Source: Desulfobacter sp.
Lineage (GTDB): Bacteria; Desulfobacterota; Desulfobacteria; Desulfobacterales; Desulfobacteraceae
Direction of reading: 5' to 3'
DNA: 64,000 nt
Assembly (NCBI GenBank): GCA_028768545.1
Contig: CP054838.1
Span: forward strand, 2,597,501-2,661,500
The position numbers and the translations under genes were made by a program. Positions 36,337-45,883 of the stretch are shown here, one piece after another. The notes beneath the pieces were generated by a model. It saw only the letters and a program-made list of their open reading frames with translations. It was not told where the DNA came from and did not search any database. The first letter of the stretch is position 1; each line of letters opens with the position of its first letter.

Positions 36337-37614
36337 TTAATTGAGAATCCAGTTTGGCAATGTCAAAGAGATCCAGGGAATATAGGTGACGAGCAAAAGA
36401 CAGACCAGCATAATGCCTAGAAAGGGGGCAACGCCCCGGGCGATCCTGGCCAAAGGGGCCTTGGTAATGCCCGAAGCCACAAAAAGATTCAGTCCAAAGG
36501 GCGGGGTCAGCATGCCCATCTGGATGTTTAAGACCATGACAATGCCGAAATGGACCAGGTCAATCCCGTACCGGTTCAGGGTTTCTAAGAAAATAGGGGC
36601 CAAAATCAGCATGGCAGAGACATCGTCCATAAAACAGCCCAAAATAAGAAATAAGATGTTGACCGTGAGCAGGAACATCCAGGGGCTGTTGATATGACTG
36701 ATGATGATGTCGGCCAGCTGGTGGGGGATCTGCTCGGCCGTGAGCAGCCAGATAAAGGTCATGGCGCAGGAGAGGATAAAGAGCAGGCAGGCGGATAGAA
36801 CCGCTGCATCCTGGCAGATATCGGTAATATCTTTGATGCCAAACTCTTTGTAGACAAAGATTTCAATGAACAGGGCATAGACCACGGATATGGCAGCGGC
36901 TTCCGTGGGGGTGAATATGCCCGAATAGATTCCGCCCAGTATCACAAAGGGGAGAAGAAGGGCCCATAACCCCTCTTTTGCCGTGCGGGTCAGCTCAGCC
37001 AGGGACGCCGTTCCCTTCACCCGCCAATTGTTCTTTTTGGCAACAAAAAAGGTATAGATCATGAGGGCCAGACCGATGAGCAGCCCGGGCAGAATTCCTG
37101 CCATGAAGATCCTGGTCACAGAAACATTCATTACCAGACAATAAAGGATCATGGGAATGGAGGGGGGAATCACGATGCCAAGGGAGCCGGAGACTGTAAT
37201 CAATCCCAGGGAGAACCGTTCCCCATATCCTGCCTTGACCAGTGCCGGGATCATGATCGAGCCGATGGCCACAACCGTTGCAGGAGAAGACCCTGAAATG
37301 GCGGCAAAAAATATACATGCCAGGATGCCTGCCATGGCAAGTCCGCCCGGAAACCAGCCCACCAGGGCATTGACAAAGGCAATGAGTTTTCTGGCAATCC
37401 CTCCCCGGGTCATGATGGCGCCGGCCAGGATAAAAAAGGGAATGGCCAGAAGTACAAATTTATCCAAGGCGTTAAACAGCTGCTGGGTGATGATGTGCAG
37501 CGGTGTAGAGGTGAAAAAAACCAGGCATACCAGGGTGGTAATACCTAAAATTACGGCAATGGGCGCCCCTAAAAAAAGCAGGGCAGTAAAGCTTAGGCAG
37601 ATGGTGAGAATCAT
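36337..37614 (-). CDS. dctM: TRAP transporter large permease DctM
   Basis: A 425-residue membrane protein with about 12 helices. Typical DctM segments: LLAIPFFILAGAIMTRGGIARKL, GSSPATVVAIGSIMIPALVK, VIPPSIPMILYCLVMNVS and PPFGLNLFVASGITKAPLA. I chose ATG 37614, which overlaps the dctQ stop as ATGA. It imports a dicarboxylate-like acid with DctQ and DctP. Confidence 0.93.
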   Translation of the reverse strand: MILTICLSFTALLFLGAPIAVILGITTLVCLVFFTSTPLHIITQQLFNALDKFVLLAIPFFILAGAIMTRGGIARKLIAFVNALVGWFPGGLAMAGILACIFFAAISGSSPATVVAIGSIMIPALVKAGYGERFSLGLITVSGSLGIVIPPSIPMILYCLVMNVSVTRIFMAGILPGLLIGLALMIYTFFVAKKNNWRVKGTASLAELTRTAKEGLWALLLPFVILGGIYSGIFTPTEAAAISVVYALFIEIFVYKEFGIKDITDICQDAAVLSACLLFILSCAMTFIWLLTAEQIPHQLADIIISHINSPWMFLLTVNILFLILGCFMDDVSAMLILAPIFLETLNRYGIDLVHFGIVMVLNIQMGMLTPPFGLNLFVASGITKAPLARIARGVAPFLGIMLVCLLLVTYIPWISLTLPNWILN

Positions 37615-38101
37615 TTTGCTGGATTTCCGGATAAAGAGGGGGTTAAACATTGCCATGCCCGGATGAAAAATCTGATACCCATGGAAATGGAAAAGATCGG
37701 TATGGGCAGATAGACGATATACATGGGCAGTCCCATGGTCGGGGAGGTGGTTTCATACCCGTGCATCCGGGCCACAATTTTCCACGAATAATAGGCCACC
37801 GTAAAAAAAACAGGGCGCAAATCGTGTTTGTCCCAGCCTTTACCCGTCCCTGCCAGGCCAGGCTCATTTTGGATACCAAAAGATCCATGGAAAAATGGCT
37901 GCCGGATTTGACGCCGGCCGAAGCGCCTAAAAATGCGATAAACACCCCGAGATAACGGCCCAGTTCTTCAAACCAGGTAAACGAGTAGTTGAATACATAC
38001 CTTGAAATGACCTGAATAAAACCGATCAGGGCAAGTCCTATAATGGTCCAGACCAGTGTGAATTTTTCCACCCGGTCGAAAAAGTTGACAATCTGACGCA
38101 C
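37611..38101 (-). pseudogene. dctQ: TRAP transporter small permease DctQ, one-base frameshift
   Basis: A four-helix DctQ protein. The GTG at 38101 with GGAG upstream is the likely start (VRQIVNFFDRVEKFTLVWT). The family motif FTWFEELGRYLGVFIAFLG is present. The frame breaks in eight A on the plus strand (37803-37810). The other frame supplies the last helix (TVAYYSWKIVARMHGYETTS ... MGIRFFIRAW); nine would restore it. It ends overlapping dctM. Confidence 0.82.
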
Positions 38102-38163
38102 CTGTATTCTCCGTAAAATTAAAGCCCGTGCCCCATAACCGGACACGGGCAATGCGGTTATGC

Positions 38164-39208
38164 CTATTGCTGGTGGGCCTTGATTTTAGCCAGCATGAAG
38201 TCAAAAAGAGGATTCCCTATTTTTTTGCGGTATTGGTTCCATACCGGGATCATGGCATGTTTAGAGGCGTTTCTTTCCTCCAGGCTCAGGTCAATGATTT
38301 CAACATTGTTTTGTTTTGCATAGTCGGCAATGGAAATATTGCTCTTGGGCAGCGCCTGGTGAAGTTCTGCATTGACCCGTCTATTGGTCTCAATGGCCAC
38401 CTGTGAGGCCTCTTTAAATATCTGCTGTTCTGCCGGGGACAGGGAGTCCCAATAATCCATGCTGACAACAATGACGCATTCGGTCAGGCAGTGCTGGGTC
38501 CGGGTGACATATTTGGTGACTTCGGTAAATTTCATGAGCACGGTGGTCAGGATGGGGTTTTCCTGGGCGTCAATTACCCCGGTCTGAAGGGCGTTGTAGA
38601 TCTCGGGAAAGGTGATGCCCACAGGAGAGGCACCAAGCTGCTTAAAGGTGTCCAGATAGGCCGGAGAGTTCATCACCCTGACCTTGAGGCCTTTGATGTC
38701 TTCAGGGGTTCTGACCGGGCGCTTGGTATTGGTAAAGTCGCGGATTTCATTTTCAGTCCATCCAATGGCAATAAAGCCTTTTTTGGGGAAATAGGAAAAG
38801 ATTTTTTCCTGGACTTGAGGGTCATCCAAGGTGGCATAGGCTGTTTTTCTGTCCGGGAAGATAAACGGCATATCCAGGACCGCGCATTGGGGTACAAAGT
38901 TCTGGAGCACGGCCGTGGTTATAGAGGCGATCTGAAGGGTGCCTGACTGCACCTGCTCGGCCATGGAGCGCTCTCCGCCCAACTGGCCTGCCGGGAATGT
39001 GGCAATATTAATTTTACCGTTGGTTTTTTCTTTTACATAGGCGCTAAAGGCGTCCACGCCCTTGGCCTGGCCATGGAAGGGGGGGGGCGACATGGCCGAA
39101 CTTTACCTTTCCGGCAAAGGCAGGAACGCTAAAGCTGAGGCTGAAGGCCAGACAGACACATATGACAGCTGCCAGCAGAGGCAAGGACGTGATGGGGAGT
39201 CTTTTCAT
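38164..39208 (-). pseudogene. dctP: TRAP substrate-binding protein DctP, one-base frameshift
   Basis: The periplasmic receptor of the TRAP system. The true start is ATG 39208 with AAGGA upstream, giving signal peptide MKRLPITSLPLLAAVICVCL and VPAFAGKVKFGHVAPP. After nine G on the plus strand (39079-39087) the frame must change by one base to continue FHGQAKGVDAFSAYV and the rest of the DctP fold (INIATFPAGQLGGERSMAEQ, KGLKVRVMNSPAYLDTFKQL, IDAQENPI with family Arg and Glu sites). Eight G would restore the gene. Confidence 0.85.
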
Positions 39209-39239
39209 TTTTTTATTTCCTTAAAAGAGGTCAGTATCG

Positions 39240-39253
39240 ATGTACCAGTACAT
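39240..39253. promoter_or_regulatory. Operator palindrome of the TRAP-lactate operon
   Basis: ATGTACCAGTACAT has 6-bp arms around two bases. It lies 10 bases past the -10 box and 32 bases before the dctP start, a normal repressor position. The XRE-cupin regulator of the operon is a candidate binder. Confidence 0.5.
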
Positions 39254-39263
39254 TTTATGCCAT

Positions 39264-39292
39264 GAATTATCCAAATGTTATCTGTTTGTCAA
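39264..39292 (-). promoter_or_regulatory. Sigma70-type promoter of the TRAP-lactate operon
   Basis: On the minus strand a perfect TTGACA (-35) is separated by 17 bases from TAATTC (-10, 4 of 6). It is 56 bases from the dctP start. Confidence 0.6.
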
Positions 39293-39404
39293 CATATTCC
39301 ACAGCTCAAATGGATTGATTTAAAAAATGATATGGATCCTGTTTGGGGGGACAGGTTTTATGACTTATTTTTAGCGGTATGGAGCCTGTTCCAGATCCAG
39401 AGAG

Positions 39405-39540
39405 ATGAATAATGAAAACCGGAGTGGGGTTGCCCCGCTCTATAACTGCCAGGTCGTGTGTACCGAAGATCAGGTCATTGTATTCGCCAAGGTCATCTAT
39501 GGGGAAAATGAAATTTACCAGCTTGAACCGATGCTGGAAA
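39405..39540 (+). pseudogene. Remnant of an IS1182/IS4-like transposase
   Basis: A short frame reading YNCQVVCTEDQVIVFAKVIYG...LEPMLEKT resembles the region of IS1182-type transposases that normally reads YNAQ...V...QIIVA. It has no start context and no other domains. It lies just beyond the 3' end of oppF and marks an older insertion. Confidence 0.5.
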
Positions 39541-39606
39541 AGACGACAGCTAGCTTCGGGCGTCAGGGATTGAAGAGGATCTATAAGCCATTGCTGCTTC
39601 TGGCGG

Positions 39607-40464
39607 CTATGATTCAAAGAGAGGAAAGTGGCAGGCCACCCGGCGGCCCTGGGCAATGGTTTTGAGCATGGGCTTGTTTTGGGCGCATTTATCCTGTTTG
39701 TATCGGCACCTGGGATGGAAGGGGCATCCCGGGGGCGGGTTCATGGGGCTTGGCATATCTCCGGTCAAAGGAGGGGTTTGTTCTCTTCGGGTGAGACTGG
39801 TGGTGGGTATGGCGTCAAGCAGGGCCGGGGTTGAGTAGAGTCCGTCCCTGGGAGCGATTTCCACGATATTTCCCAGATACATGACAGCGATCCGGTCGCA
39901 GAGGTGGCGGACTACGCTCAGGTCATGTGAGATGAACAGATAAGTGAGTTGGAATTTTTGCTGAAGGCCTACCAAAAGGTTGAGAATCTGGGCCTGGATG
40001 GATACATCCAGGGCAGAGACCGGCTCGTCGGCAATGATCAGCTTGGGATTGAGGGCCCGGATCCGGTCTTCTTTGTGGCTGCCCATGCCGTGGATGGTCA
40101 GGGGCTCTCCCATGATGCGGCGGATGGTGTGCCTGGGGTTCTGGGAGGAGAAGGGGTCCTGGAAAATCATCTGCATGTCCTGGCGCAGGGTTCTAAGGGC
40201 CTGGCTTTTCAGGGAGAGAAGATCAATGCCCTCAAACAGAATCTGCCCTGCTGTAGGCGGTTCTAAGCGGAGAATGCACCGGCCCAGGGTGGATTTGCCG
40301 CAGCCTGATTCCCCGACCAGGCCAAAGGTCTCCCCCTGGATCAGATCCAGGTCCACCCCGTCCACGGCTTTGACATGCCCTGCTTTTTTTTTGAACCATC
40401 CCTTTTGGGAGACCGGATAATATTTTTTCAATTGCCTGATCGTTAGCAGCTGGTCATCTTTCAT
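39607..40464 (-). pseudogene. oppF: Oligopeptide ABC ATPase OppF lacking its signature motif
   Basis: A DppF/OppF-type ATPase of 285 residues, shorter than the usual 320-330. Walker A GLVGESGCGKSTLGRC and Walker B LIIADEPVSALDVSIQAQ are normal. Between them GSHKEDR runs straight into IRALNPKLI. About 35-40 residues, including the LSGGQ signature and Q-loop distal helices, are missing in frame. A second small gap removes the usual HPYT near LYSTPALLDAIP. Without the signature it cannot hydrolyse ATP normally. It is the last gene of the opp operon and overlaps oppD by 11 bases. Confidence 0.82.
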
Positions 40465-41437
40465 GGAGAAAACACCTTACCTTGTGGTTGAAACCTGTGT
40501 CTTTGAGGTCGGGAACGGTTTTTGCGCATGGGGAAAATGCATGGGCGCACCGGTCGTGGAAGGGGCAGCCCCGGGGCAGGTCCGTCAGGCTGGGCACCAT
40601 TCCGGGAATGGCCTGGAGCAGCTTGTCCTGGGGCACGGGCCGGTCCAGGAGGGGCACCGATGCCATGAGGCCTTGGGTATACGGATGAAGGGGATTTGAA
40701 AATATGGTTTTTACATCACAGGATTCAATGATTCTTCTTGCGTACATCACGGCTACCTGGTCAGCGGTTTCGGCCACCACGCCAAGATCGTGGGTGATGA
40801 GCATGATGGCCGTGCCCAGATCTTGTTTTAATTCATTCATTAGGGTCAGAATCTGGGCCTGGATGGTCACATCCAGAGCTGTGGTAGGCTCGTCGGCAAT
40901 GAGCAGTTTTGGGGCGCAGGCCAGGGCCATGGCGATCATAACCCTCTGGCGCATGCCCCCGGACAGCTGGTGGGGAAATTCCCTTGCCCGGCGGGCCGGA
41001 TCCGGGATCCTGACTTTGTCCAGCATGTGGACCGCCAGATCTGAGGCGGCTTTGCCCGAGGCTTTCTTGTGCAGGATCAGGACCTCTTCGATTTGCCGGC
41101 CGATGCGGTGGAGCGGGTTGAGCGAGGTCATGGGCTCCTGGAAGATCATGGATATCTGGTTGCCCCGCATCTGCTGGTACTGCGTTTCCGACAGGTCCAG
41201 AAGATTTTGTCCTTTAAATTGGATCCGGCCGGATGTGATGTCCCCCGGGGGCTGGGGTATCAGGCCCATGACGGCCAGGGAGGTCACACTCTTGCCGCAT
41301 CCGGATTCTCCCACCACCCCTATAATCTGCCCGGGGTCCACGGAAAGGCTTACCCCGTTAACCGCCTGGACCAGGCCTTCGTCTGTCTTAAAGGTTACAC
41401 ATAGATTTTCTATTTCCAGCAATGGATTTGGGCGCAT
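40454..41437 (-). CDS. oppD: Oligopeptide ABC transporter ATP-binding protein OppD
   Basis: A 327-residue ATPase, complete: Walker A GVVGESGCGKSVTSLAV, signature LSGGMRQRVMIAMALA, Walker B LLIADEPTTALDVTIQAQ, switch His in LITHDLGVV and the C-terminal Cys-rich OppD tail (RGCPFHDRCAHAFSPC). It shares a base with the oppC stop. Confidence 0.93.
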   Translation of the reverse strand: MRPNPLLEIENLCVTFKTDEGLVQAVNGVSLSVDPGQIIGVVGESGCGKSVTSLAVMGLIPQPPGDITSGRIQFKGQNLLDLSETQYQQMRGNQISMIFQEPMTSLNPLHRIGRQIEEVLILHKKASGKAASDLAVHMLDKVRIPDPARRAREFPHQLSGGMRQRVMIAMALACAPKLLIADEPTTALDVTIQAQILTLMNELKQDLGTAIMLITHDLGVVAETADQVAVMYARRIIESCDVKTIFSNPLHPYTQGLMASVPLLDRPVPQDKLLQAIPGMVPSLTDLPRGCPFHDRCAHAFSPCAKTVPDLKDTGFNHKVRCFLHER

Positions 41438-42297
41438 CAGTTCACCTTCATTTTCGGATCTAAGGCGTCCCGCAGTCCATCGCCCAGAAGATTGAATCCC
41501 AGGACGGCCACCATAATGGCAAATCCCGGAATGGTGGAGACATGGGGGGCCACCATTAAAAAGTTACGGCCAGAACTGATCATCTCCCCCCAGGACGGGG
41601 TGGGGGGCTGGACCCCCAGGCCCAGGAAGGACAGGGCCGCCTCCATCATGATGGCATTGGCCATGAAAAGGGTGGCATAGACGATCACAGGGGAGACAAA
41701 ATTGGGAATGATGTGGGAAAAGATGATCCGCATTGACGAGGCCCCCACGGCCTGGGCAGAGGTCACGTACTCCCGGGTTTTAAGGGAGAGTACCGACACC
41801 CTTACCATCCGGGCAAATGTGGGCAACGCCCAGATCCCGATGGCCAGGGTGGTGTTGAATACCCCGGAGCCAAAGGCGGTGACCAGGACAATGGCCAACA
41901 GCAGATAGGGAAAAGAGAGCAAAAGGTCCATAATCCGCATGAGCACGGTATCCCATGCCCCGCCGACATAGCCTGCCACCACCCCCACCAGGATCCCTCC
42001 GGCAAGGGCGATGATGATCGACCCCACGGCCACGGTCAGGCTGACCCTGGATCCGTAGATGAGCCGGGACAGGATATCACGTCCAAACTGGTCCGCCCCC
42101 AGGACATATTTGCCAAACGGCTTGTCCCGTTTGTCGAACAGATGCTGTTCTGTCGGGTCATGGGGTGCCAGAACCGGGGCTGCCAGGGCACAGGCCGCTA
42201 TGGTGATCACCAGAATCAGGCCCACCACGGACAGGGGGTTTTTTATAAAGCGGTTCAGGGCCTTGTGTCGGTTTAAAAATGTTTTTTTATCCGTCAT
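41437..42297 (-). CDS. oppC: Oligopeptide ABC transporter permease OppC
   Basis: A 286-residue permease with OppC N-terminal domain (NRFIKNPLSVVGLILVITI) and six helices. The EAA motif is YVTSAQAVGASSMRIIFSHIIPN. The start ATG 42297 follows the oppB stop by one base. Confidence 0.92.
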   Translation of the reverse strand: MTDKKTFLNRHKALNRFIKNPLSVVGLILVITIAACALAAPVLAPHDPTEQHLFDKRDKPFGKYVLGADQFGRDILSRLIYGSRVSLTVAVGSIIIALAGGILVGVVAGYVGGAWDTVLMRIMDLLLSFPYLLLAIVLVTAFGSGVFNTTLAIGIWALPTFARMVRVSVLSLKTREYVTSAQAVGASSMRIIFSHIIPNFVSPVIVYATLFMANAIMMEAALSFLGLGVQPPTPSWGEMISSGRNFLMVAPHVSTIPGFAIMVAVLGFNLLGDGLRDALDPKMKVN

Positions 42298-42298
42298 T

Positions 42299-43219
42299 CT
42301 ATGATTCCACGATTCTCGGGTCGATGAGCCCATAGGACAGATCCACCAGCAGGTTGATAAAAATATAGGCAGCGGAAAAAACCAGGATGGTGCCCTGGAG
42401 CAGCAGAGAATCCCGGTCCATGATCGCCCCCATCATGAGCCGGCCAAGGCCGGGCCATGCAAATACGGTTTCAGTGAGGATGGCTCCGCCCATGAGATTG
42501 CCCACCTGCATGCCGAACACCGTGAGGATGGGGATCAGGGCGTTGCGGAATCCATGGCGCCAGACCACCAGCCAGAAGGCCAGGCCCTTGGCCCTTGCCG
42601 TTCTAACATAATCTTCGGATAAAACCTCCATGAGGCTGGATCGGGACATCCGTGCAATGGCCGCCATGGTATAGGCGGCCAGGGTGACAGAGGGCAGAAC
42701 CAGATGGGAAAAAGACCCGGTTCCGCCCACGGGAAACCAGCCCAGCCTGAAACTGAAAAAATAGATCAGAATCAGCCCGATCCAGAACACGGGCATGCAC
42801 AGCCCCAGAAGGGAGGTGATCCGGGACAGGTGGTCCACCCAGGACCCGGCCCTGGCACCGGAGACAAGCCCCAAGGGGATGCCGATAACCAGGGTTAGGA
42901 ACATGCCTGCGGCCGTGAGAACCAGGGTGTTGGGCAGGGTGTCGCCGATGAGAGTCGCCACCGGGGCCATTTCCCTGACAGACCGGCCCAGGTCCCCGTG
43001 GGCCACGTTCCAGATATAGTTGGCATACCGGATTAGCAACGGCTGGTCCAGGCCCATCTGACTGCGCAGTTCCAGGATCATTTCCGGTGTGGCATTTTCT
43101 CCCAGCATCATGGCTGCCGGATCACCGGGGATGATATCCATGATGAGCATGACAAAGAATGCCATGCTCAGAATCACGGCAATGGAGGCCAGGATGCGTT
43201 TGACAATGAAAAGAATCAT
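42299..43219 (-). CDS. oppB: Oligopeptide ABC transporter permease OppB
   Basis: A 306-residue DppB/OppB permease, complete. N-terminal FIVKRILASIAVILSMAFFV, family motif PGDPAAMMLGENATPE, EAA loop YVRTARAKGLAFWLVVWRHG and C-terminal YGLIDPRIVES. It lies 27 bases after oppA. Confidence 0.93.
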   Translation of the reverse strand: MILFIVKRILASIAVILSMAFFVMLIMDIIPGDPAAMMLGENATPEMILELRSQMGLDQPLLIRYANYIWNVAHGDLGRSVREMAPVATLIGDTLPNTLVLTAAGMFLTLVIGIPLGLVSGARAGSWVDHLSRITSLLGLCMPVFWIGLILIYFFSFRLGWFPVGGTGSFSHLVLPSVTLAAYTMAAIARMSRSSLMEVLSEDYVRTARAKGLAFWLVVWRHGFRNALIPILTVFGMQVGNLMGGAILTETVFAWPGLGRLMMGAIMDRDSLLLQGTILVFSAAYIFINLLVDLSYGLIDPRIVES

Positions 43220-43246
43220 TTTTCCTGTCTCTTGCTCAAGGGATTA

Positions 43247-44812
43247 CTATTCAAGATGCACACCCTTCAGGGGTAAAAGATATTCACTGGGATTGGGTAC
43301 AAATCCTTTGACCCGGTTGTTCAGCACAAAGATTTCCTTGGTGTTGTACACGGGAATCCAGGTGGCGGACTGGGCAATGATTTCTTGGGCTTCGTCATAG
43401 TAAAGTGCCCGTTTTGCCCGGTCCTGGGAGGATCTTGCCTTGACCAGAAGTTCGTCCACCCTGGCATCCTTGAACCGGTCATTGTTCCAACCCTTGGGAG
43501 AAAACTGGCTGGAATGAAACATGGCGTAGAGGGAGTAGTCGGCATCGGCATTGGTGGTCAGCCATCCCAGGGTGAACATGTTGTATTTCAGGTCAGCCTT
43601 TCTCAGGGCGGTGAATGTGGTGGCCCATTCAAAGAAATCTAATTGGGCATCCACGCCAATGGCCTTGAACATGGCCTGGGCAGCCTCGCATACCTCGGCA
43701 TCCATGAGATACCGGCCCTTGGCGCCCAGGAATTTGATGGTCAGCTTTTTGCCGTTTTTGTCCAGGATTCCGTCCTTGTCTGTATCCTTCCATCCGGCTT
43801 CGGCCAGAAGGGCTTTTGCTTTTTTAGGATTGTAGGGAAACCGTTTGTCAAGTTCCATGTCCTTGAATCCAAATACGGCCGGGGCCAGGTAGCCTTTGGG
43901 GGCCACGGCTGCGCCTTCCAGAATATTTTCAACGATGCCGTTTACATCCACGGCCATGGCCAGTGCCTGGCGGACCTTGGGATCGTCAGTGGGGAATTTT
44001 TCATTGTGAAATCCCATGTAAAATACCCGCAGTCCCATGGTTTCGGCCACATTAAATTTTTTGTCTGCTTTGAACATGGGAAGTTCAGCCGGGGTGGGCT
44101 GCATGGCCATGTCAATGTCACCGGTGCGAAGGGCCATCATCCTTGAACCGGCCTCTGGAATCACCTTGAAGATGACCTTGTTCAGTTTTGCCTTTGTTCC
44201 CCAGTAATTTTCATTTTTCACCAGGGTGATATGATCTTTTGTTTTTCATTCTGAGAACTTGAACGGTCCGGTTCCAACTGGATGACGGCCATAGTCGTCT
44301 CCGTATTTTTCAACGGCGGCAGGGCTGACAATACCGGTATAGACCATGGCCATGGAGGCCATGAGGGGGCCGTAGGGAACGCTGGTTACGATGTCCACGG
44401 TATACTCGTCCACGATCTGGGCTGCCTTGATGGGTCCAAACAGGGCTTTCCACCGTGCCGGCTGGTTAATGGCCCGGTCAAAGGTGAATTTAACAGCCTT
44501 GGCATCAAGGTCGGTGTTGTCATGGAATTTAATGCCCTTGCGGATGAAGAACCGGATCCGCTCCGGGGAGATCACTTCAAATTTATGGGCCAGGTTGGGC
44601 TGGACCTCGCCGTTCTTGTCAATGACAATAAGGGGCTCGATGATATTGCCGTAGACAATGGCCCCGGGAGCTGTGGTTTCGGTGTTTGAATCCAGGGAAA
44701 TGGCATCGGAGGGCCTGCCGATGACCAGGGTGTCGTTCTGGGCCATTGCCATGGGGAGTCCCAGGGCTGCGACGGTGATCAGAACCGTCAGGCCGGCCAA
44801 TAATTTTTTCAT
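43247..44812 (-). pseudogene. oppA: Oligopeptide-binding protein OppA with in-frame TGA
   Basis: A periplasmic peptide-binding protein, 521 codons. Start ATG 44812 with AAGGAG; signal peptide MKKLLAGLTVLITVAALGL. The first part ends ...HPVGTGPFKFSE; a TGA at 44246-44248 follows, then in frame KTKDHITLVKNENYWGTKAK and the rest. Relatives carry Trp at the stop position (FxxWxxGDxI), so TGG to TGA fits. I see no SECIS-like hairpin with a GG loop after it, so Sec is unlikely. Confidence 0.82.
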
Positions 44813-44892
44813 GGTGTTCTCCTTTGTTTGAATTTGGGTCGGCATTTGGCCAACCCAGTGGGTTTATAAGATGAAATCCTGGGGCTTTGAGA

Positions 44893-45809
44893 TTATTCCC
44901 ATATCCGGATATAGGCATCCGAATCCTGGGTTTTAACGCCTCGAAACATCCCCGGGGTATTGTAGGTCATGGTGAAATTTCCGTTTCGGTCCAGGGCAAT
45001 GAGGCCCCCTGTTCCCGGTTCAAGGTGTTCAAACACCACCTTTTTGGCCGCCTCTTCCAGGGAGAGTCCCTGGTAGATCATCCGGGCGTGGAGATTGTAG
45101 GCGGCCACTTTTTTCATGAACTCTTCTCCGAATCCGGTACAGGATACTGCACAGGTGCGGTTGTCAGCATAATTTCCCGCCCCGGGAATGGGAGTATCCC
45201 CCACCCGGCCGCAGGCCTTGTTGGTGGTGCCGCCGGTGGTGGTTGCCGCGGCCAGGTTGCCTTCTGCGTCCAGGGCCACAGCCCCCACGGTGCCCATGGG
45301 TTTTACCGGTTCAATGTCGTGGTCCCTTACAATGGTGTTGGTGGCCTTGGCCATCTTGAGTTGCTCATACCGAAACTCGTTGTCAAAAAAGGAATTGTCC
45401 ACAAATTCAAGACCCTGTTTCCGGCCAAACGCTTCGGCCCCTTTACCGGATAAAAATAGGTGCGGGCTGTTTTCCATGATGGCCCGGGCCAGGCAGATGG
45501 GGTGCTTGATCTGACTGAGGGTGCAGGCCGCCCCGGAGTTCCGGGTCCTGCCGTCCATGATGGCGGCATCCAGTTCATGGGTTTCATCGGCGGTGTACAC
45601 CGAGCCTACGCCGGCGTTGTACAAGGGGTTTCGTTCAAATTCCAGTACTGCTGTCATGGCCGCGTCCAGAGCGGTTCCGCCTTTTTTCAAAATCTTAAAA
45701 CCTGAGTCAAGGGCGGTTGCCAGGCCTTGTTTATATTGTTCAATTTTTTTTGGGGGGTGTTTTTGGAAATGACACCTGCTCCCCCGTGAATTACCAAAAC
45801 CTGGTTCAA
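44893..45809 (-). pseudogene. iaaA: Isoaspartyl peptidase/L-asparaginase (IaaA-like), one-base frameshift
   Basis: An Ntn-hydrolase that cleaves beta-aspartyl peptides or asparagine. TTG 45809 with AGGAG upstream starts the protein (LNQVLVIHGGAG). The frame shifts in eight T on the plus strand (45744-45751); nine would join QKK to IEQYKQGLATALDSGFKILK and GGTALDAAMTAV. The autocleavage site is GTVGAVALD (nucleophile Thr), followed by NLAAATTTGGTTNK; substrate region RVGDTPIPGAGNYAD. All catalytic features remain downstream of the shift. Confidence 0.82.
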
Positions 45810-45883
45810 ATCTAATTCTCCTGTCTCAATTATCGGTTCAGCCCGGCCAGAAGGCGGGCAATGTTTTACAGGGTGCAAGCCCT

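Noticed and set aside
44246..44248. TGA in OppA as selenocysteine
   Set aside because: Relatives carry Trp at this position, no GG-loop hairpin follows, and a binding protein gains nothing from Sec. A TGG to TGA change is simpler.
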